From positions 1,798,001-1,862,000 of the forward strand of contig NZ_CP019606.1 in NCBI RefSeq assembly GCF_001997345.1: a stretch of DNA of 64,000 bases, in the 5' to 3' direction. The notes below the pieces were generated by a model. That model worked only from the letters and a program-made list of their open reading frames with translations, was not told the origin of the DNA and did not search any database. The stretch is from Tessaracoccus aquimaris. GTDB taxonomy: Bacteria > Actinomycetota > Actinomycetes > Propionibacteriales > Propionibacteriaceae. This document shows, in pieces, positions 33,840 through 43,885 of this stretch. Both the position numbers and the translations under genes were made by a program. Positions within the stretch are counted from its first letter, which is position 1. Every line of letters starts with the position of its first letter.

Positions 33840-34067
33840 TCAGTCGGCCTCGGGATGTTCCCCGTTGGCGTACTCGTCGATCCACTCGACCGCCTCGTCG
33901 GAGAGCACCGCGCCGTCCTCGTCGTAGTCGAGCCACGCCGACGCCGAACCCGGGTCGCCCTCGATCTCGGCCGCCACCTCGTCGGGAACGGCCTCGCCGT
34001 AGTGGTCGATCAGCCAGTCCCGTGAGTCGTCGCTCAGCCGCCGCCACACGTCTTGAAAGTCGCTCAT
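33840..34067 (-). CDS. Small acidic protein, unknown function
   Basis: 75 residues, strongly acidic, with Trp/Asp-rich helices (FQDVWRRLSDDSRDWLIDHY, then EVAAEIEGDPGSASAWLDYD and EAVEWIDEYANGEH). No signal peptide, no membrane helix, no recognised domain. The ATG at 34067 sits 9 bases from the RNB gene stop on the same strand, so it may be the last gene of that operon. The even amphipathic pattern and absence of Cys suggest a small soluble binding protein. Confidence 0.55.
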   Translation of the reverse strand: MSDFQDVWRRLSDDSRDWLIDHYGEAVPDEVAAEIEGDPGSASAWLDYDEDGAVLSDEAVEWIDEYANGEHPEAD

Positions 34068-34076
34068 GACCTCAGA

Positions 34077-35510
34077 CTAGTTCGGGCGCGCCACCGTGAC
34101 GACGCCGCCCACCACGTCGACCTTTTCGATCCGCACCCGAACCTCGGTGCCGACCTCCTTCTGCTTCGCGGTGACCCGCAGTTCGACGGCGGGATCGGCG
34201 ATCTGCACGGTCCCGACGCCGGTCTTCGGGTTCACGTCGGTGATGACGCCCTCGAAGATCTCCCCCACCCGCGACGCCAGGACCATCGCCTCGGTCAGGT
34301 CGACGACGCCGCGCTCGTAGGCGTTGGCGCTCCGGCCGGCATCGGCCATCTCCTGCGGAAGCGACTCCAGCCCTGCGGTCGCCCATTCGGGGATCGGCAG
34401 GCCATTCAGCAGCGAGTGGCAGATCACCAGCACGTAGCGGTCCACGAGGCGACGCAGCGGCGCCGTGGTGTGCGCGTACGGCGCGGCGAGCGCGCTGTGC
34501 TGCAGGTTCCCCTCGGGCAGTTCGCCGTCGAACGCCAGGTAGCCCGCGCCGCGGAACAGCATGGTGCACTTGGTCAGCACGGCCAACTCGGCGGGGTCGT
34601 CGGGCGAGAGCGAGCGGACGAAGTCCGGGTAGCTCATCCCCTTTGGCCAGTCGACGCCCAGAGTGCGGGCGGAGCGACGCAACTTGTCGATGGACCACTG
34701 CTCGGCGGGCGGCAACGTGCGCAGGATGCCGACCTTGCCCTCGATCATCGTCTGAGCCGCGGCGAAGCCGGTCATCAGCGAGATCTGCGCGTTCCAGTTC
34801 TCCACCGGCACCAGCGTGCGGAACTCCAGTTCCCAGGTGCCGTTCTTGGCGACGATCTCCTGCTCGGGCAGGTTCAGCGAGATGCCGCCACGCTTGATCT
34901 CGATCTGCTCGCGCAGTTTGCCGACCTCGGGTAGCAGCGCGATGCTCGGGTGCGGGTTGCCTGCGTCGATCGAGGCCTGGACGTCGTCGTAGTTCAGCTT
35001 CGCGTAGCTCTTGACGAGCGCTCGGGTGAGCGCGACGTCACGGACCTCGCCCGCCGCGTCGAGCCGAAGCTCCCACAGCATCGCGGGCCGCGGCAGCGTG
35101 TCGTCGAGGATGGAGGCCGCGTCCTCGCTGAGCACCTTCGGGTGCAGCGGGATGCGGGCACTCGGGGCGTATTTGGTGAGGCCCCGGACGTGCGTCTCGG
35201 CCTCCAGCGCCGTCCCGGTACGCACGAAGTGCGCCACGTCGGAGATCGCGTAGCGCACCAGGTAGCCGTCGCCGTCGCGCTCGATCTGGACGGCCTGGTC
35301 GAGGTCCATCGACGAGGCGGGGTCGATCGTCACGAACTCGATCGACGTCTTGTCGACGTGGCCCTCGACGGGCAGTTCGGCCGAAACGTCCGCCTCCGAC
35401 AGCACGGCCTGCGGGAACTCAAGCGGCAGTTCGAGCTTCTCTTGCAGCCGACGCAGGCCCTCGCGGAGCTGCTCCGGCACGTCCGACACCGCGATGCGCG
35501 AGGCTGGCAT
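34077..35510 (-). CDS. RNB-domain ribonuclease (RNase II family)
   Basis: 477 residues from the ATG at 35510. The RNB catalytic motif is VTIDPASSMDLDQAVQI, containing the Asp cluster for two metal ions. Further features are YAISDVAHFV, DDTLPRPAMLWELRLD and the later region HSALAAPYAHTTAPLRRLVD with the conserved Arg/His. A short S1-like C-terminal domain ends in ITDVNPKTGVGTVQI. There is no N-terminal cold-shock domain pair, so it is shorter than E. coli RNase II. It degrades RNA 3' to 5'. The ATG overlaps the stop of the zinc-ribbon gene by one base, so they are coupled. Confidence 0.9.
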   Translation of the reverse strand: MPASRIAVSDVPEQLREGLRRLQEKLELPLEFPQAVLSEADVSAELPVEGHVDKTSIEFVTIDPASSMDLDQAVQIERDGDGYLVRYAISDVAHFVRTGTALEAETHVRGLTKYAPSARIPLHPKVLSEDAASILDDTLPRPAMLWELRLDAAGEVRDVALTRALVKSYAKLNYDDVQASIDAGNPHPSIALLPEVGKLREQIEIKRGGISLNLPEQEIVAKNGTWELEFRTLVPVENWNAQISLMTGFAAAQTMIEGKVGILRTLPPAEQWSIDKLRRSARTLGVDWPKGMSYPDFVRSLSPDDPAELAVLTKCTMLFRGAGYLAFDGELPEGNLQHSALAAPYAHTTAPLRRLVDRYVLVICHSLLNGLPIPEWATAGLESLPQEMADAGRSANAYERGVVDLTEAMVLASRVGEIFEGVITDVNPKTGVGTVQIADPAVELRVTAKQKEVGTEVRVRIEKVDVVGGVVTVARPN

Positions 35511-36250
35511 CAGATGCCCGATTCCGGGGTGCGGATCAGGATCCGGTCGCACTCGACGCAGCGCAGCACCTCGTTGGCGGGGGCGCGGCGGTACGTGGCG
35601 ACGTCGGAGAGCGTCAACTGCAACTGGCAGCCGCCGCAGCGGCCCGCCTTCAACGGGGCGGCGCCCAGGCCCGAGGCGGCCCGCAGCCGCTCGTAGAGGC
35701 CCATCAGGTCGGTCGGCATCTTGGCGGCGATCGGGGCGCGGGTGGCGACCAGGTCCGCCGACTCCTTGCGCAGCTTCTCGACGGCGAGGTCGCGGCCCGC
35801 TACCTCGTCGCGCAGCCTCGTCTCGACCTCCGCCTTCTGCGCGGCGATCTTGTCGCGGTGCGCCGTTGCGTCCTCCAACTGCCCCATCACCTCGAGCTCG
35901 GCATCCTCGAGTTCGCCGATCCGCCGGGTCAGGTGCGCAACCTCGTCCTGCAACGAGCGAAGCGTCTTCGGGTCGCTGACCGAGCCGTCGTCGATGCGTT
36001 CCTGGTTCCGCACGAGCCGCGCCTTGACCGGCGCAAGGTCCGTCTCGGCCTTTGCGACGGCGATGCCGAGGTCGTCGACCTCGATGTTCGAGGCGACCAA
36101 CTCGTCCGTGACACCCTGACGCGCCTCCATGAGGGCAGTGATGGCCTTGTGGTGCGGCAGGTTGCGGGCCGCGTGCTGCACCCGTGCGATCTCGGAGTCG
36201 AGGTCCGCGAGGGTGAGAAGCGTGCGTTGAACTGCGGGTTCGGCGAGCAT
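35510..36250 (-). CDS. C4-type zinc-ribbon coiled-coil protein
   Basis: 246 residues from the ATG at 36250, preceded by AAGGA. A GTG at 36280 is the other option. A long coiled coil covers about residues 5-170 (ADLDSEIARVQHAA; DEVAHLTRRIGELEDAELEV). It is followed by a zinc ribbon with CGGCQLQL and CVECDRILI as the two CxxC pairs. Proteins of this family occur in nearly all actinobacteria and are linked by position to RNase and Nif3-like genes; a chaperone or nucleic-acid-binding role has been suggested but is not settled. It is coupled to the RNB ribonuclease gene. Confidence 0.88.
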   Translation of the reverse strand: MLAEPAVQRTLLTLADLDSEIARVQHAARNLPHHKAITALMEARQGVTDELVASNIEVDDLGIAVAKAETDLAPVKARLVRNQERIDDGSVSDPKTLRSLQDEVAHLTRRIGELEDAELEVMGQLEDATAHRDKIAAQKAEVETRLRDEVAGRDLAVEKLRKESADLVATRAPIAAKMPTDLMGLYERLRAASGLGAAPLKAGRCGGCQLQLTLSDVATYRRAPANEVLRCVECDRILIRTPESGI

Positions 36251-36307
36251 CAGGGTCCTTATCCAGTTGGGTGGCACCACCTTACTAGCGCCGCCGATGG
36301 GCGTGCG

Positions 36308-37660
36308 TCAGAGCGCGAGGCGTTCCTTCACCAGCGCGGCCAGCGCCTCAGCATGGCGCTGCGCCTCCTCCTGCGTCGGCGCCTCAACCATGACGCGGAC
36401 GACGGGCTCGGTACCGGAGGGGCGCAGCAGCACCCGTCCGGTCGACCCGAGTTCGCGCGCCGCCGCCGTGACGGCCGACTGCACCTCGTTGTCGATGCCC
36501 GCCCGCAACTTGTCCACGCCGCGCACGTTGATGACGACCTGCGGCAGCACCGTCATCACGCCCGCGAGTTCCTTCAGGGAGCGGCCGGTCGACAGCATCC
36601 GGGCGGCCAGGTGCAGGCCCGTCAGCGTGCCGTCGCCCGTGTTGGCGAACTCCGAGATGATCACGTGGCCGGACTGCTCGCCGCCGAGCGCGAAGCCGTT
36701 GGCGTTCATCGACTCAAGCACATAGCGGTCGCCGACCTTCGTCTGGTCGACGCGGATGCCGTGCTCGCGCATCGCGTTGATCAGCCCGAGGTTGCTCATC
36801 ACGGTCGCCACGAGCGTGTCGGAGTGCAGCCGGTGGTCCTCCTTCATGGCGACGGCCAGGATCGCGAGGATCTTGTCCCCGTCGACCATGGTGCCCTCGG
36901 CGTCGACGGCGAGGCAGCGGTCGGCGTCACCGTCGAGCGCGATGCCGAGGTCGGCGCCCTCCGCGATGACGCGGTCGATGACGCCTCCCATGTGCGTCGA
37001 GCCTGCGTTGTCGTTGATGTTGAGGCCGTCGGGCTCCGCGTGGATCGGGATGATCTGCGCCCCGAGCGCCCCGAACGCCTCGACGGCGGTGGTGGAGGCC
37101 GCGCCGTTGGCGCAGTCGACCACGATCTTGAGCCCCTTCAGTGACGCCCCCTCCCCCAGGGAGCGGCGCAGGTGCGCGACGTAGCCCTCGACGGCGTTCG
37201 AGTCGTAGCGGATCCGCCCGACTGCTCGGCCGATGGGACGGTCCCATGCCTCGCCCATCCGTGCCTCGATGGCGTCCTCAAGGTAGTCGTCGAGCTTGAC
37301 GCCGCCCTTGGAGAAGAACTTGATGCCGTTGTCGGGCATCGGGTTGTGCGACGCGGAGATCATCACGCCCAGGTCGGCGTCCATGTCGTTGACGAGGAAC
37401 GCCACAGCCGGGGTGGGCAGCACGCCCAGCCGGATCACGTCGACGCCCGCCGAGGCGAGCCCCGCGACGACGGCCGCCTCGAGGAACTCGCCGCTGGCCC
37501 GCGGGTCGCGACCCACCAGCGCGAGCGGTCGATGCCCGGAGAAGGCACCCGCCTCGCCGAGGATGTGCGCCGCCGCGACCGAAAGGTCAAGGGCCAGCTC
37601 GGCTGTCAGTTCGTCATTCGCGACGCCACGGACGCCGTCGGTACCAAATAGTCGTGCCAC
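36308..37660 (-). CDS. glmM: Phosphoglucosamine mutase
   Basis: 450 residues from the GTG at 37660, which begins [12 protein letters not shown], the family start; the ATG at 37723 would add unrelated residues. It converts glucosamine-6-phosphate to glucosamine-1-phosphate for peptidoglycan precursors. The phosphoserine loop is [18 protein letters not shown], the metal-binding loop is LDGDADRCL, the sugar-binding loop is GGEQSGHVI, and the phosphate-binding loop near the end is [15 protein letters not shown]. It lies just downstream of rpsI and rplM, the common order in actinobacteria. Confidence 0.96.
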   Translation of the reverse strand: MARLFGTDGVRGVANDELTAELALDLSVAAAHILGEAGAFSGHRPLALVGRDPRASGEFLEAAVVAGLASAGVDVIRLGVLPTPAVAFLVNDMDADLGVMISASHNPMPDNGIKFFSKGGVKLDDYLEDAIEARMGEAWDRPIGRAVGRIRYDSNAVEGYVAHLRRSLGEGASLKGLKIVVDCANGAASTTAVEAFGALGAQIIPIHAEPDGLNINDNAGSTHMGGVIDRVIAEGADLGIALDGDADRCLAVDAEGTMVDGDKILAILAVAMKEDHRLHSDTLVATVMSNLGLINAMREHGIRVDQTKVGDRYVLESMNANGFALGGEQSGHVIISEFANTGDGTLTGLHLAARMLSTGRSLKELAGVMTVLPQVVINVRGVDKLRAGIDNEVQSAVTAAARELGSTGRVLLRPSGTEPVVRVMVEAPTQEEAQRHAEALAALVKERLAL

Positions 37661-37726
37661 GGACGCAACCTTAGCCGAATCGCTCGCTACCGCTGAGCGC
37701 GCCGGGCATGCGGAGCCGGGCACGCA

Positions 37727-37759
37727 AAAACGCCCACCCCGGAAAGGGATGGGCGTTTT
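37727..37759 (-). terminator. Terminator of the rplM-rpsI operon
   Basis: Stem AAAACGCCCA / TGGGCGTTTT (37727-37736 and 37750-37759). On the minus strand the descending arm ends in a TTTTT run, a classical intrinsic terminator 11 bases after the rpsI stop. Confidence 0.88.
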
Positions 37760-37770
37760 CGAAGCAGAGA

Positions 37771-38295
37771 TCAGCGCTTGCTGTACTGCGGGGCCTTACG
37801 GGCCTTCTTGAGGCCGGCCTTCTTGCGCTCGATGATGCGGGCGTCGCGGGTCAGCATGCCAGCCTTCTTCAGCGCGGGGCGCGAGGCCTCGGCGTCGACC
37901 TCGTTGAGGGCGCGGGCAACACCGAGACGCAGGGCGCCGGCCTGGCCGGTCACGCCGCCACCGTCGATGCGGGCGATCACGTCGTAGGAACCGGCGACAC
38001 CGGCGACCGCGAACGGATCGGAGACGTGCTGCTGGTGCACCTTGTTCGGGAAGTAGTCGTCAAGCGTGCGACCGTTGATCTTCCACTGGCCGGAGCCGGG
38101 GACGATGCGGACGCGGGCGACGGCCTCCTTGCGACGGCCGGTGCCGTAGCCGGGGGCGACGACGGCCGGACGAACGTCGGCGCCAGCGGCGGCGGCCGGG
38201 TTCGAGTCGGAGCGGTAGGCGATCTCGCGATCCTGCTCGTCAACGAAAGGGGTGATCTCTTCGGCGACGGTCTCTTCGGCGACGTTCTCAGTCAT
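37771..38295 (-). CDS. rpsI: 30S ribosomal protein S9
   Basis: 174 residues. The conserved ribosomal part begins at [20 protein letters not shown] and ends with the usual RKAPQYSKR tail reaching the P site of the ribosome. An acidic and Ala-rich N-terminal extension of about 45 residues ([17 protein letters not shown]) is typical of actinobacterial S9. The ATG at 38295 lies 11 bases after the rplM stop. The longer open frame upstream is antisense noise across rplM. Confidence 0.97.
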   Translation of the reverse strand: MTENVAEETVAEEITPFVDEQDREIAYRSDSNPAAAAGADVRPAVVAPGYGTGRRKEAVARVRIVPGSGQWKINGRTLDDYFPNKVHQQHVSDPFAVAGVAGSYDVIARIDGGGVTGQAGALRLGVARALNEVDAEASRPALKKAGMLTRDARIIERKKAGLKKARKAPQYSKR

Positions 38296-38306
38296 CTGGT
38301 TCTCAC

Positions 38307-38750
38307 TCACTGGGCGATCTGGGTGATCTCGTAGGGCTGCGGCTTCTGGGCAGCGTGCGGGTGCTCGGGGCCGGCGTAGACCTTGAGCTTGCCCATCAGC
38401 TGACGGCTCAGCTTGTTCTTGGGCAGCATGCCCCAGACGGCGCGCTCGACGGCCTTGCGGGGATCCTTCTCGAGCAGCTCGCCGATCGAGATGGACTTCA
38501 GGCCACCCGGGCGACCCGAGTGCGAGTGGCGCATCGACTGCGTCGCCTTGTTGCCGCTGACGGCGATCTTGGAGGCATTGACGATGACGACGAAATCGCC
38601 ACCGTCGACATGCGGGGCGAAGGTGGCCTTGTGCTTGCCCCGCAGCAGGGTCGCAGCGGCCACGGCGAGACGTCCGAGAACAATGTCCTCGGCGTCGATC
38701 ACGAGCCAGTTCCGGGCGATTTCGCCCGGCTTCGGGGTGTACGTAGACAC
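38307..38750 (-). CDS. rplM: 50S ribosomal protein L13
   Basis: 147 residues if started at the GTG at 38750 ([14 protein letters not shown]), which matches the actinobacterial L13 beginning. An ATG at 38774 would add eight residues; neither has a clear ribosome site, so the start is uncertain. Seen: [36 protein letters not shown] and [13 protein letters not shown]. It is the first gene of the rplM-rpsI pair; its promoter should be in 38775-38957. Confidence 0.95.
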   Translation of the reverse strand: MSTYTPKPGEIARNWLVIDAEDIVLGRLAVAAATLLRGKHKATFAPHVDGGDFVVIVNASKIAVSGNKATQSMRHSHSGRPGGLKSISIGELLEKDPRKAVERAVWGMLPKNKLSRQLMGKLKVYAGPEHPHAAQKPQPYEITQIAQ

Positions 38751-38957
38751 GGAGGCAGACCAACTTCCATTCATGTGAACAGTGTGCGGTGCGCTGGCGG
38801 CGTCGACTCGAAAGTCACACAGGCCGCACCGGCGCGCAACAGCTACCTAGCTTAGATCGGCAAACGCCTCAGCGCAAAATCGAGGCCCCCGACGGGGTCC
38901 GCTCCAGGTTATCCCAGGGCGGCTGCGGCCGGGAATCATCGGCCATTAGGGTGAAGC

Positions 38958-41035
38958 ATGGCCTCAAAGATGAGTACCCAGATCGCCGTGACGTCCCCCG
39001 ATGATGTGCGCAACGTCGTGCTCGTGGGCGCGAGCGGCTCGGGCAAGACGACCCTGTTCGAACATCTCCTGCGAGCCCGCATCGACGGGTACCGCGGTGA
39101 GAAGGACTCCCTGGAGCGCGGCGCCTCGCTGACGTTGGCGTCGATCCCGGCCACGGACGTCCAGATCAACCTCCTTGACGCCCCGGGGCATCCCGACTTC
39201 GTCGGAGAGCTCCGCGCCGGGCTGCGCGCCGCGGACGCGGCGATCTTCGTGATCGCGGCCGGAGACGACATCGACCCCACGACGGTGGCGCTCTGGGAGG
39301 AATGCAGCCAGGTGTCGATGCCCCGCATCATCGCGATCACCAAGCTCGACCAGGGCAGGGCGACGTTTGAGGAGATGGTCGCCGCGTGCCAGACCACCCT
39401 CGGCGAGGGGTGATCCCGGCGCTGATCCCGTTGACGGTCGACGGAGCCAACGTCGGCAACCTGTCCCTCCTGAACAAGCGGGCGCACGACTACTCGTCTG
39501 GCGCCCGCGTCTCACGCGACGCGACACCTGAGGAGGCCTCCCTCGTCGACGAGCAACGCGCACCGCTGCTGGAGGCGATCATCACGGAGGTGCAGGACGA
39601 CGACCTGATGGAGCGTTACCTCGAGGGCGAGGAGATCGCCGTCGACGAGGCCCACTCGTCGCTGTTGCGCGCCGTCACCGGCGCCCGCTTCTTCCCGCTG
39701 CTGCCGGCCCACACCACCAGCGACAAGGGCACCGAGGAACTGCTGCGCTGGATCGAGAACGGCTTCCCTCCGCCGAACGTGCACCCGGTGCCCCCGACGA
39801 CCACCCCGAACGGCGCGACCCTGCCTCCGGTCGCGTGCGACCCGGACGGCCCGCTGGTCGCGCAGGTGATCCGCACCACCTCCGACAACTACTCGGGCCG
39901 CACCGCGCTGGTGCGGGTGTTCTCGGGGCGGCTTCGTCCCGAGGACGTCGTGCACGTCTCGGGCAGGCGCGAACTGTTCGGCGCCGACCCCGACCCGCTG
40001 CACCCCGACCACGACGACGAGGAACGCGTCGGCCCGATCTCCGCGCCCGCCGGGCTGGAGTTCGCGCCTCTGAAGGATGCGATCGCAGGCGAGATCGTAC
40101 TGGTGACCCGGCTGTCGAAGGCCGAGACCGGGGACACGCTCTCCTCCATGGACCGGCCTGCGCTCGTGGAGCCGTGGGACCTGCCGACGCCCCTGCTGCC
40201 CGTCGCGCTCGCCGCCCCGAGCCGCGGCGACTCCGACAAGCTGACCGGAGCCCTGCACCGGTTGTGCGTCGAGGACTCCACGCTCAGGCTGGAGCGCAAC
40301 GCGGAGACCGAGCAGCAACTGCTGTGGGTGATGGGGCAGGCACAGAAGGACCTTGCGCTCAGCCACCTGCGCGACCGACTCGGCCTGAAGGTCGACGAGG
40401 TGGACGTCAAGGTGCCGCTGCGCGAGACCTTCCTCGGCCACGTCAGGGGCCTCGGCCGCAACGTCAAACAGTCTGGGGGCCACGGCCAGTACGCGGTGTG
40501 CAACATCGAGGTCGAACCGCTCGAGCGAGGGGCCGGCTTCGAGTTCGTCGACAAGGTCGTCGGAGGGGCAGTGCCGCGCGCCTACATCGCCTCCGTGGAG
40601 AAGGGCCTCACGCAGCAGATGGAGCATGGCACCCGGTTCGGGGTGCCGACGGTCGACCTGCGCGTCACGCTCTACGACGGCAAGGCCCACTCGGTCGACT
40701 CCTCAGACATGGCCTTCCAGGTCGCGGGCCAACTCGCGCTACGCGACGCCGCCGAGCGCGGCGAGGTGGGCGTGCTGGAGCCGATCGACCGCGTCCGGGT
40801 CACCGTCTCCGACTGCTACCTCGGGGCGATCCTGACCGACCTGGGGTCGCGACGCGCCCAGGTGCAGGGCAGCGACCTGGACGGCGCGGGCCACGCGACC
40901 GTCGAGGCGCTGGTCCCGCAGATCGAACTGGTCAGCTACCCGATCGACCTGCGCGGCCTCGCGCAGGGCACCGGGTCGTTCACGCGCGTCTTCGACGGCT
41001 ACGACCTGATGCCTGAGGAACTCTGGCCGCGGTAG
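38958..41035 (+). CDS. EF-G-like translation factor (EF-G2 type); frameshifted
   Basis: As written, two frames: 38958-39413 encodes the start of the GTPase domain, and the remainder begins in another frame near 39386. Adding one G to the GGGG run at 39407-39410 joins them into 692 residues. G1 is [27 protein letters not shown] is G3 and TKLDQ is G4 (normally NKxD, here TKLD). The later half shows the EF-G domains III-V, including [16 protein letters not shown] and [12 protein letters not shown]. This is not the primary FusA; actinobacteria carry such extra factors, whose role is unclear. It overlaps the convergent coaBC gene by 37 bases. Confidence 0.85.
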
Positions 41036-42222
41036 GCCAGGACGGCGTCCAGGAGCGCGTCTGCCACAGCGCGCTTGGAACCGGACGCGTCGGCGACCAC
41101 CTCGTCCGATGAGTCGATGACGACGAGGTGGTTGCCCTCCGACTCGAACCCCAAGGCCCAGCCGACCTCGTTGATGGCGAGCAGGTCGGCGCCCTTGCGG
41201 GCCCGCTTCCTGCGGCCCCGCTCCAGCAACTCCTCGCCGTGGGCGGTCTCGGCGGCGAACCCGACGATCGTCTGGCCCTCGGCGCGTGCCGCGGCAAGGC
41301 CCTTCAGGACGTCGGGGTTCTCCACCAGGTCGATGGACGCGATCCCTCCCGCCTCCTTCGTCAACTTCCGGTCGGCGACGGCGCTCGGCCGGAAGTCCGC
41401 GACCGCGGCGGCCATCACGACCACGTCCGCGATGGCGGCCAACTCCCCCATCGCGTCAGCCAACTCGGCGGCAGTGCCGACCGGCGTGACCTCGACGCCC
41501 GCGCCCGCCTCGTCGAGCACCGCGCGTTCGATGTTTGCGGCCGCGAGCAGCACCCTGGCGCCACGCTCGGCGGCGGCTGCCGCGACGGCGACCCCCTGCC
41601 TGCCGCTCGACCGGTTGCCGAGGAAGCGGACCGGATCGATGGGTTCCCGGGTGCCGCCCGCGGAGACGGCCACCGTCAGGCCCGCGAGGTCGCGGCGCCG
41701 GTCGAGCAACTCGTCGATCCTGGCGTGGATCTGCTCGGGCTCGCTCATCCGGCCCGGGCCGGAGTCGCCGCCGGTGAGTGGCCCGTCCTCCGGCCCGATG
41801 ACGTGCACGCCGCGGGAGCGCAGGGTCGCCAGGTTGGCAACGGTGGCGGGGTGGCGCCACATCTCGGTGTGCATGGCGGGCGCGATCAGGACCGGGGCCT
41901 GCGTCGCGAGCAGCGTGGTGCCGAGCAGGTCCGACGCGAGACCGGCGGCCATCGAGGCCATGGTGTTCGCGGTGGCGGGCGCGACCACGACCAGGTCGGC
42001 CCGCTGGCCGAGCGCCACGTGCCTCACGCGTGGCACGTCGTCGTGCACCGAGGTGGTGACCGGGTTGCGGCTGATCGACTCCCACGTCGGGAGCCCCACG
42101 AACCGCAGCGCGTCCTGCGTAGGAACCACGTGCACCTCGTGCCCGTCCCCGATCAGCAGCCTCACCAGTTGGACGCTCTTGTAGGCGGCGATGCCGCCCG
42201 TTACTCCCACCACGATGACCAT
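40999..42222 (-). CDS. coaBC: Bifunctional phosphopantothenoylcysteine decarboxylase / phosphopantothenate-cysteine ligase
   Basis: 407 residues. The CoaC half starts [12 protein letters not shown] (FMN binding), with the catalytic His in [10 protein letters not shown] and the substrate-binding [17 protein letters not shown]. The CoaB half begins [20 protein letters not shown], then NRSSGRQG and the KLTKEAGG region. It makes 4'-phosphopantetheine for coenzyme A. It is divergent from the NRDE gene and overlaps the EF-G-like gene at the stops. No dfp-neighbour rpoZ/gmk is seen beside it. Confidence 0.95.
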   Translation of the reverse strand: MVIVVGVTGGIAAYKSVQLVRLLIGDGHEVHVVPTQDALRFVGLPTWESISRNPVTTSVHDDVPRVRHVALGQRADLVVVAPATANTMASMAAGLASDLLGTTLLATQAPVLIAPAMHTEMWRHPATVANLATLRSRGVHVIGPEDGPLTGGDSGPGRMSEPEQIHARIDELLDRRRDLAGLTVAVSAGGTREPIDPVRFLGNRSSGRQGVAVAAAAAERGARVLLAAANIERAVLDEAGAGVEVTPVGTAAELADAMGELAAIADVVVMAAAVADFRPSAVADRKLTKEAGGIASIDLVENPDVLKGLAAARAEGQTIVGFAAETAHGEELLERGRRKRARKGADLLAINEVGWALGFESEGNHLVVIDSSDEVVADASGSKRAVADALLDAVLAYRGQSSSGIRS

Positions 42223-42257
42223 GGTTCCGATTGTTCCATCCGGGTACGCTGCGGACC

Positions 42258-42953
42258 ATGTGCACCGTGGTGATTCGGGTCCCCGAACCGGGAGACGGAC
42301 CGATCCGGTTGCTGGCCGTCCGCGACGAGGACCCGCACCGCCCCTGGCGTCCGCTCGGCGCCTGGTGGCCGGAGCGCGAGGGCGTCGAGGGGATCATGGA
42401 CGAACTCGCAGGCGGAGCCTGGCTGGCCCACGACGGCGCGACGCTCGCGGTGCTGCTGAACAGGGACGGCGGATCGACCGTCGCGGTGCCCGCCTCCCGC
42501 GGTTCGCTGGTGCTTGACGCCATCGCCGGGCGCGACCTTCCCGACCCGCTCACCACGCTCGGCTTCAACCTGGTCGTCGCCGACGCGGCCGGCGTGAGCG
42601 TCACCTCATGGGAGGGCGGCACGCCCCGGGTCACGCGGCTGGCACCCGGAACGCACATGATCGCGCACGAGGACGTCGACGCGCCCACCACCGCCCGCGT
42701 GGCGGCCTGGCTGGGCGCGTTCTCGGAGGCGCCGACCGACGGCGATCCGTGGTGGGGTGGCTGGATCGACACGCTGCGCGCAAGCACCGTCGTCGAGGCG
42801 ACCGACGATCGGGCGATCGTGCGCGACAACCGCCCGCACGGTTACCCGACGCAGACCCTTCTGGTGTGCGTCGCAGGGGTCGACGCCGCCGGGGTGACGG
42901 CGACGATGGCGAGGCTGGACGAGCCGGGCGCGTGGAACGAACTCAGCCTCTGA
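42258..42953 (+). CDS. NRDE (TANGO2-like) family protein
   Basis: 231 residues from the ATG at 42258. The protein starts MCTVVIRVPEPGDGPIRLLA with AVRDEDPHRPW, the NRDE-type signature (here RDE), and a Cys at position 2 of the kind exposed as an N-terminal nucleophile after Met removal. TANGO2 is associated with haem trafficking in eukaryotes and bacteria, but the bacterial activity is not well defined. The ATG at 42231 is rejected since it removes the conserved Cys from the N-terminus. It shares its stop region with the convergent lipoprotein gene. Confidence 0.78.
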   Translation: MCTVVIRVPEPGDGPIRLLAVRDEDPHRPWRPLGAWWPEREGVEGIMDELAGGAWLAHDGATLAVLLNRDGGSTVAVPASRGSLVLDAIAGRDLPDPLTTLGFNLVVADAAGVSVTSWEGGTPRVTRLAPGTHMIAHEDVDAPTTARVAAWLGAFSEAPTDGDPWWGGWIDTLRASTVVEATDDRAIVRDNRPHGYPTQTLLVCVAGVDAAGVTATMARLDEPGAWNELSL

Positions 42954-42956
42954 GGC

Positions 42957-43404
42957 TCAGTTGACAGCGCCGACGACGAACGCGTCGCTGTCGCCGCAAC
43001 CCAACTCGGGCTCCAGCGGGGCGTAGCCGCCGACCAGGGAGACCTCTCCCCCGCCGCGACGAGCGCCTCGACGTCGACATCCTCGGGAAGGCAGGCACCG
43101 CGTCGACGTCGCCGGCGCGCACCACGAGGCACCCGTCCACGACCATCAGGCTGCCCTCGAGCAGCGCGGTGTCCGTCACTGGCTGCCCCGCGTGACGCAG
43201 CACGACGGTCCCGTCCCCAAGGCTCTCGGTGAACATCGCGGAGGCGGGATCGGCAGGCTTCTGCGCGGGGGCGTGCGTCTGCGTGGGCAGCGGTGTGGCC
43301 GCCGGGTCCTCACTGGTCCCGGCGGCCGAACAGGCGGCGAGGGCGGCAACCGCGGTGACCGCCAGCGCGAGGCGCGCCGCGAGGCTCGCGGCGCGTCGAC
43401 TCAC
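42957..43404 (-). CDS. Secreted lipoprotein, unknown function; two frameshifts
   Basis: From the GTG at 43404 a signal peptide (ASLAARLALAVTAVAALAAC) has lipobox LAAC with the Cys near residue 25. The frame runs to AGDVDAVPAFP, then breaks. Adding one base to the GGG run near 43085 (plus strand) and one to the CCCCC run near 43048-43052 restores a single 149-residue protein ending GGYAPLEPELGCGDSDAFVV, then GAVN and stop. The mature part has Cys in VVDGCLVV and LGCGDSD. No family recognised. GTGA overlap with the YccF gene suggests co-expression. Confidence 0.6.
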
Positions 43405-43784
43405 AGGATGCCGCCGGAATCCACGATCCGCTTGCCGAACGGGAAGCAGGTCACGGGGATCATCTTGATGCTGACCCAGGCGTTCGCGATGCCGATGATC
43501 GTCAACGTCTGCGCCAGGGCGGCCGCGAGGTGGATCAGCGCGAGCCACCAGCCCGCGATGACGAACCAGATGGCGTTCATGATGGCCGACCCCGCGCCGG
43601 CACCCGGCTTCGGGACCACCGACTTGCCGAACGGCCACAGCACGTAGCGGGCCATCCGGAACGAGGCGACGCCGACCGGGATGGTGATGATGAAGATGCA
43701 GGCGATGATTCCGGCGAGGAAATAGCCGAGGGCGAGCCAGAAGCCGCCGAAGATCACCCAGATCAGGTTGAGCAGTGTCCGCAT
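43401..43784 (-). CDS. YccF domain membrane protein
   Basis: 127 residues from the ATG at 43784, preceded by AGGAAGG. It has two repeated YccF units, each with an amphipathic start and a hydrophobic hairpin: WVIFGGFWLALGYFLAGI and WFVIAGWWLALIHLAAAL. PVGVASFRMARYVLWPFG is the family signature and KMIPVTCFPFGKRIV repeats it. An integral inner-membrane protein of unknown function. It overlaps the lipoprotein gene at its stop (GTGA). Confidence 0.85.
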   Translation of the reverse strand: MRTLLNLIWVIFGGFWLALGYFLAGIIACIFIITIPVGVASFRMARYVLWPFGKSVVPKPGAGAGSAIMNAIWFVIAGWWLALIHLAAALAQTLTIIGIANAWVSIKMIPVTCFPFGKRIVDSGGIL

Positions 43785-43885
43785 AGTCAGTCCTTCCTGC
43801 AGGCACACCATCCATTCTACGAGGGTGGGCCACCCGTTCGGGTCCGGGTTGGTCCGGGTCTGTCCCCCACCACTACCCTGAGGGG

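Noticed and set aside
37771..38763. 330-residue minus frame fusing rpsI to upstream sequence
   Set aside because: Bases upstream of 38295 in this frame are rplM read out of frame. The S9 ATG at 38295 fits the family and the operon.
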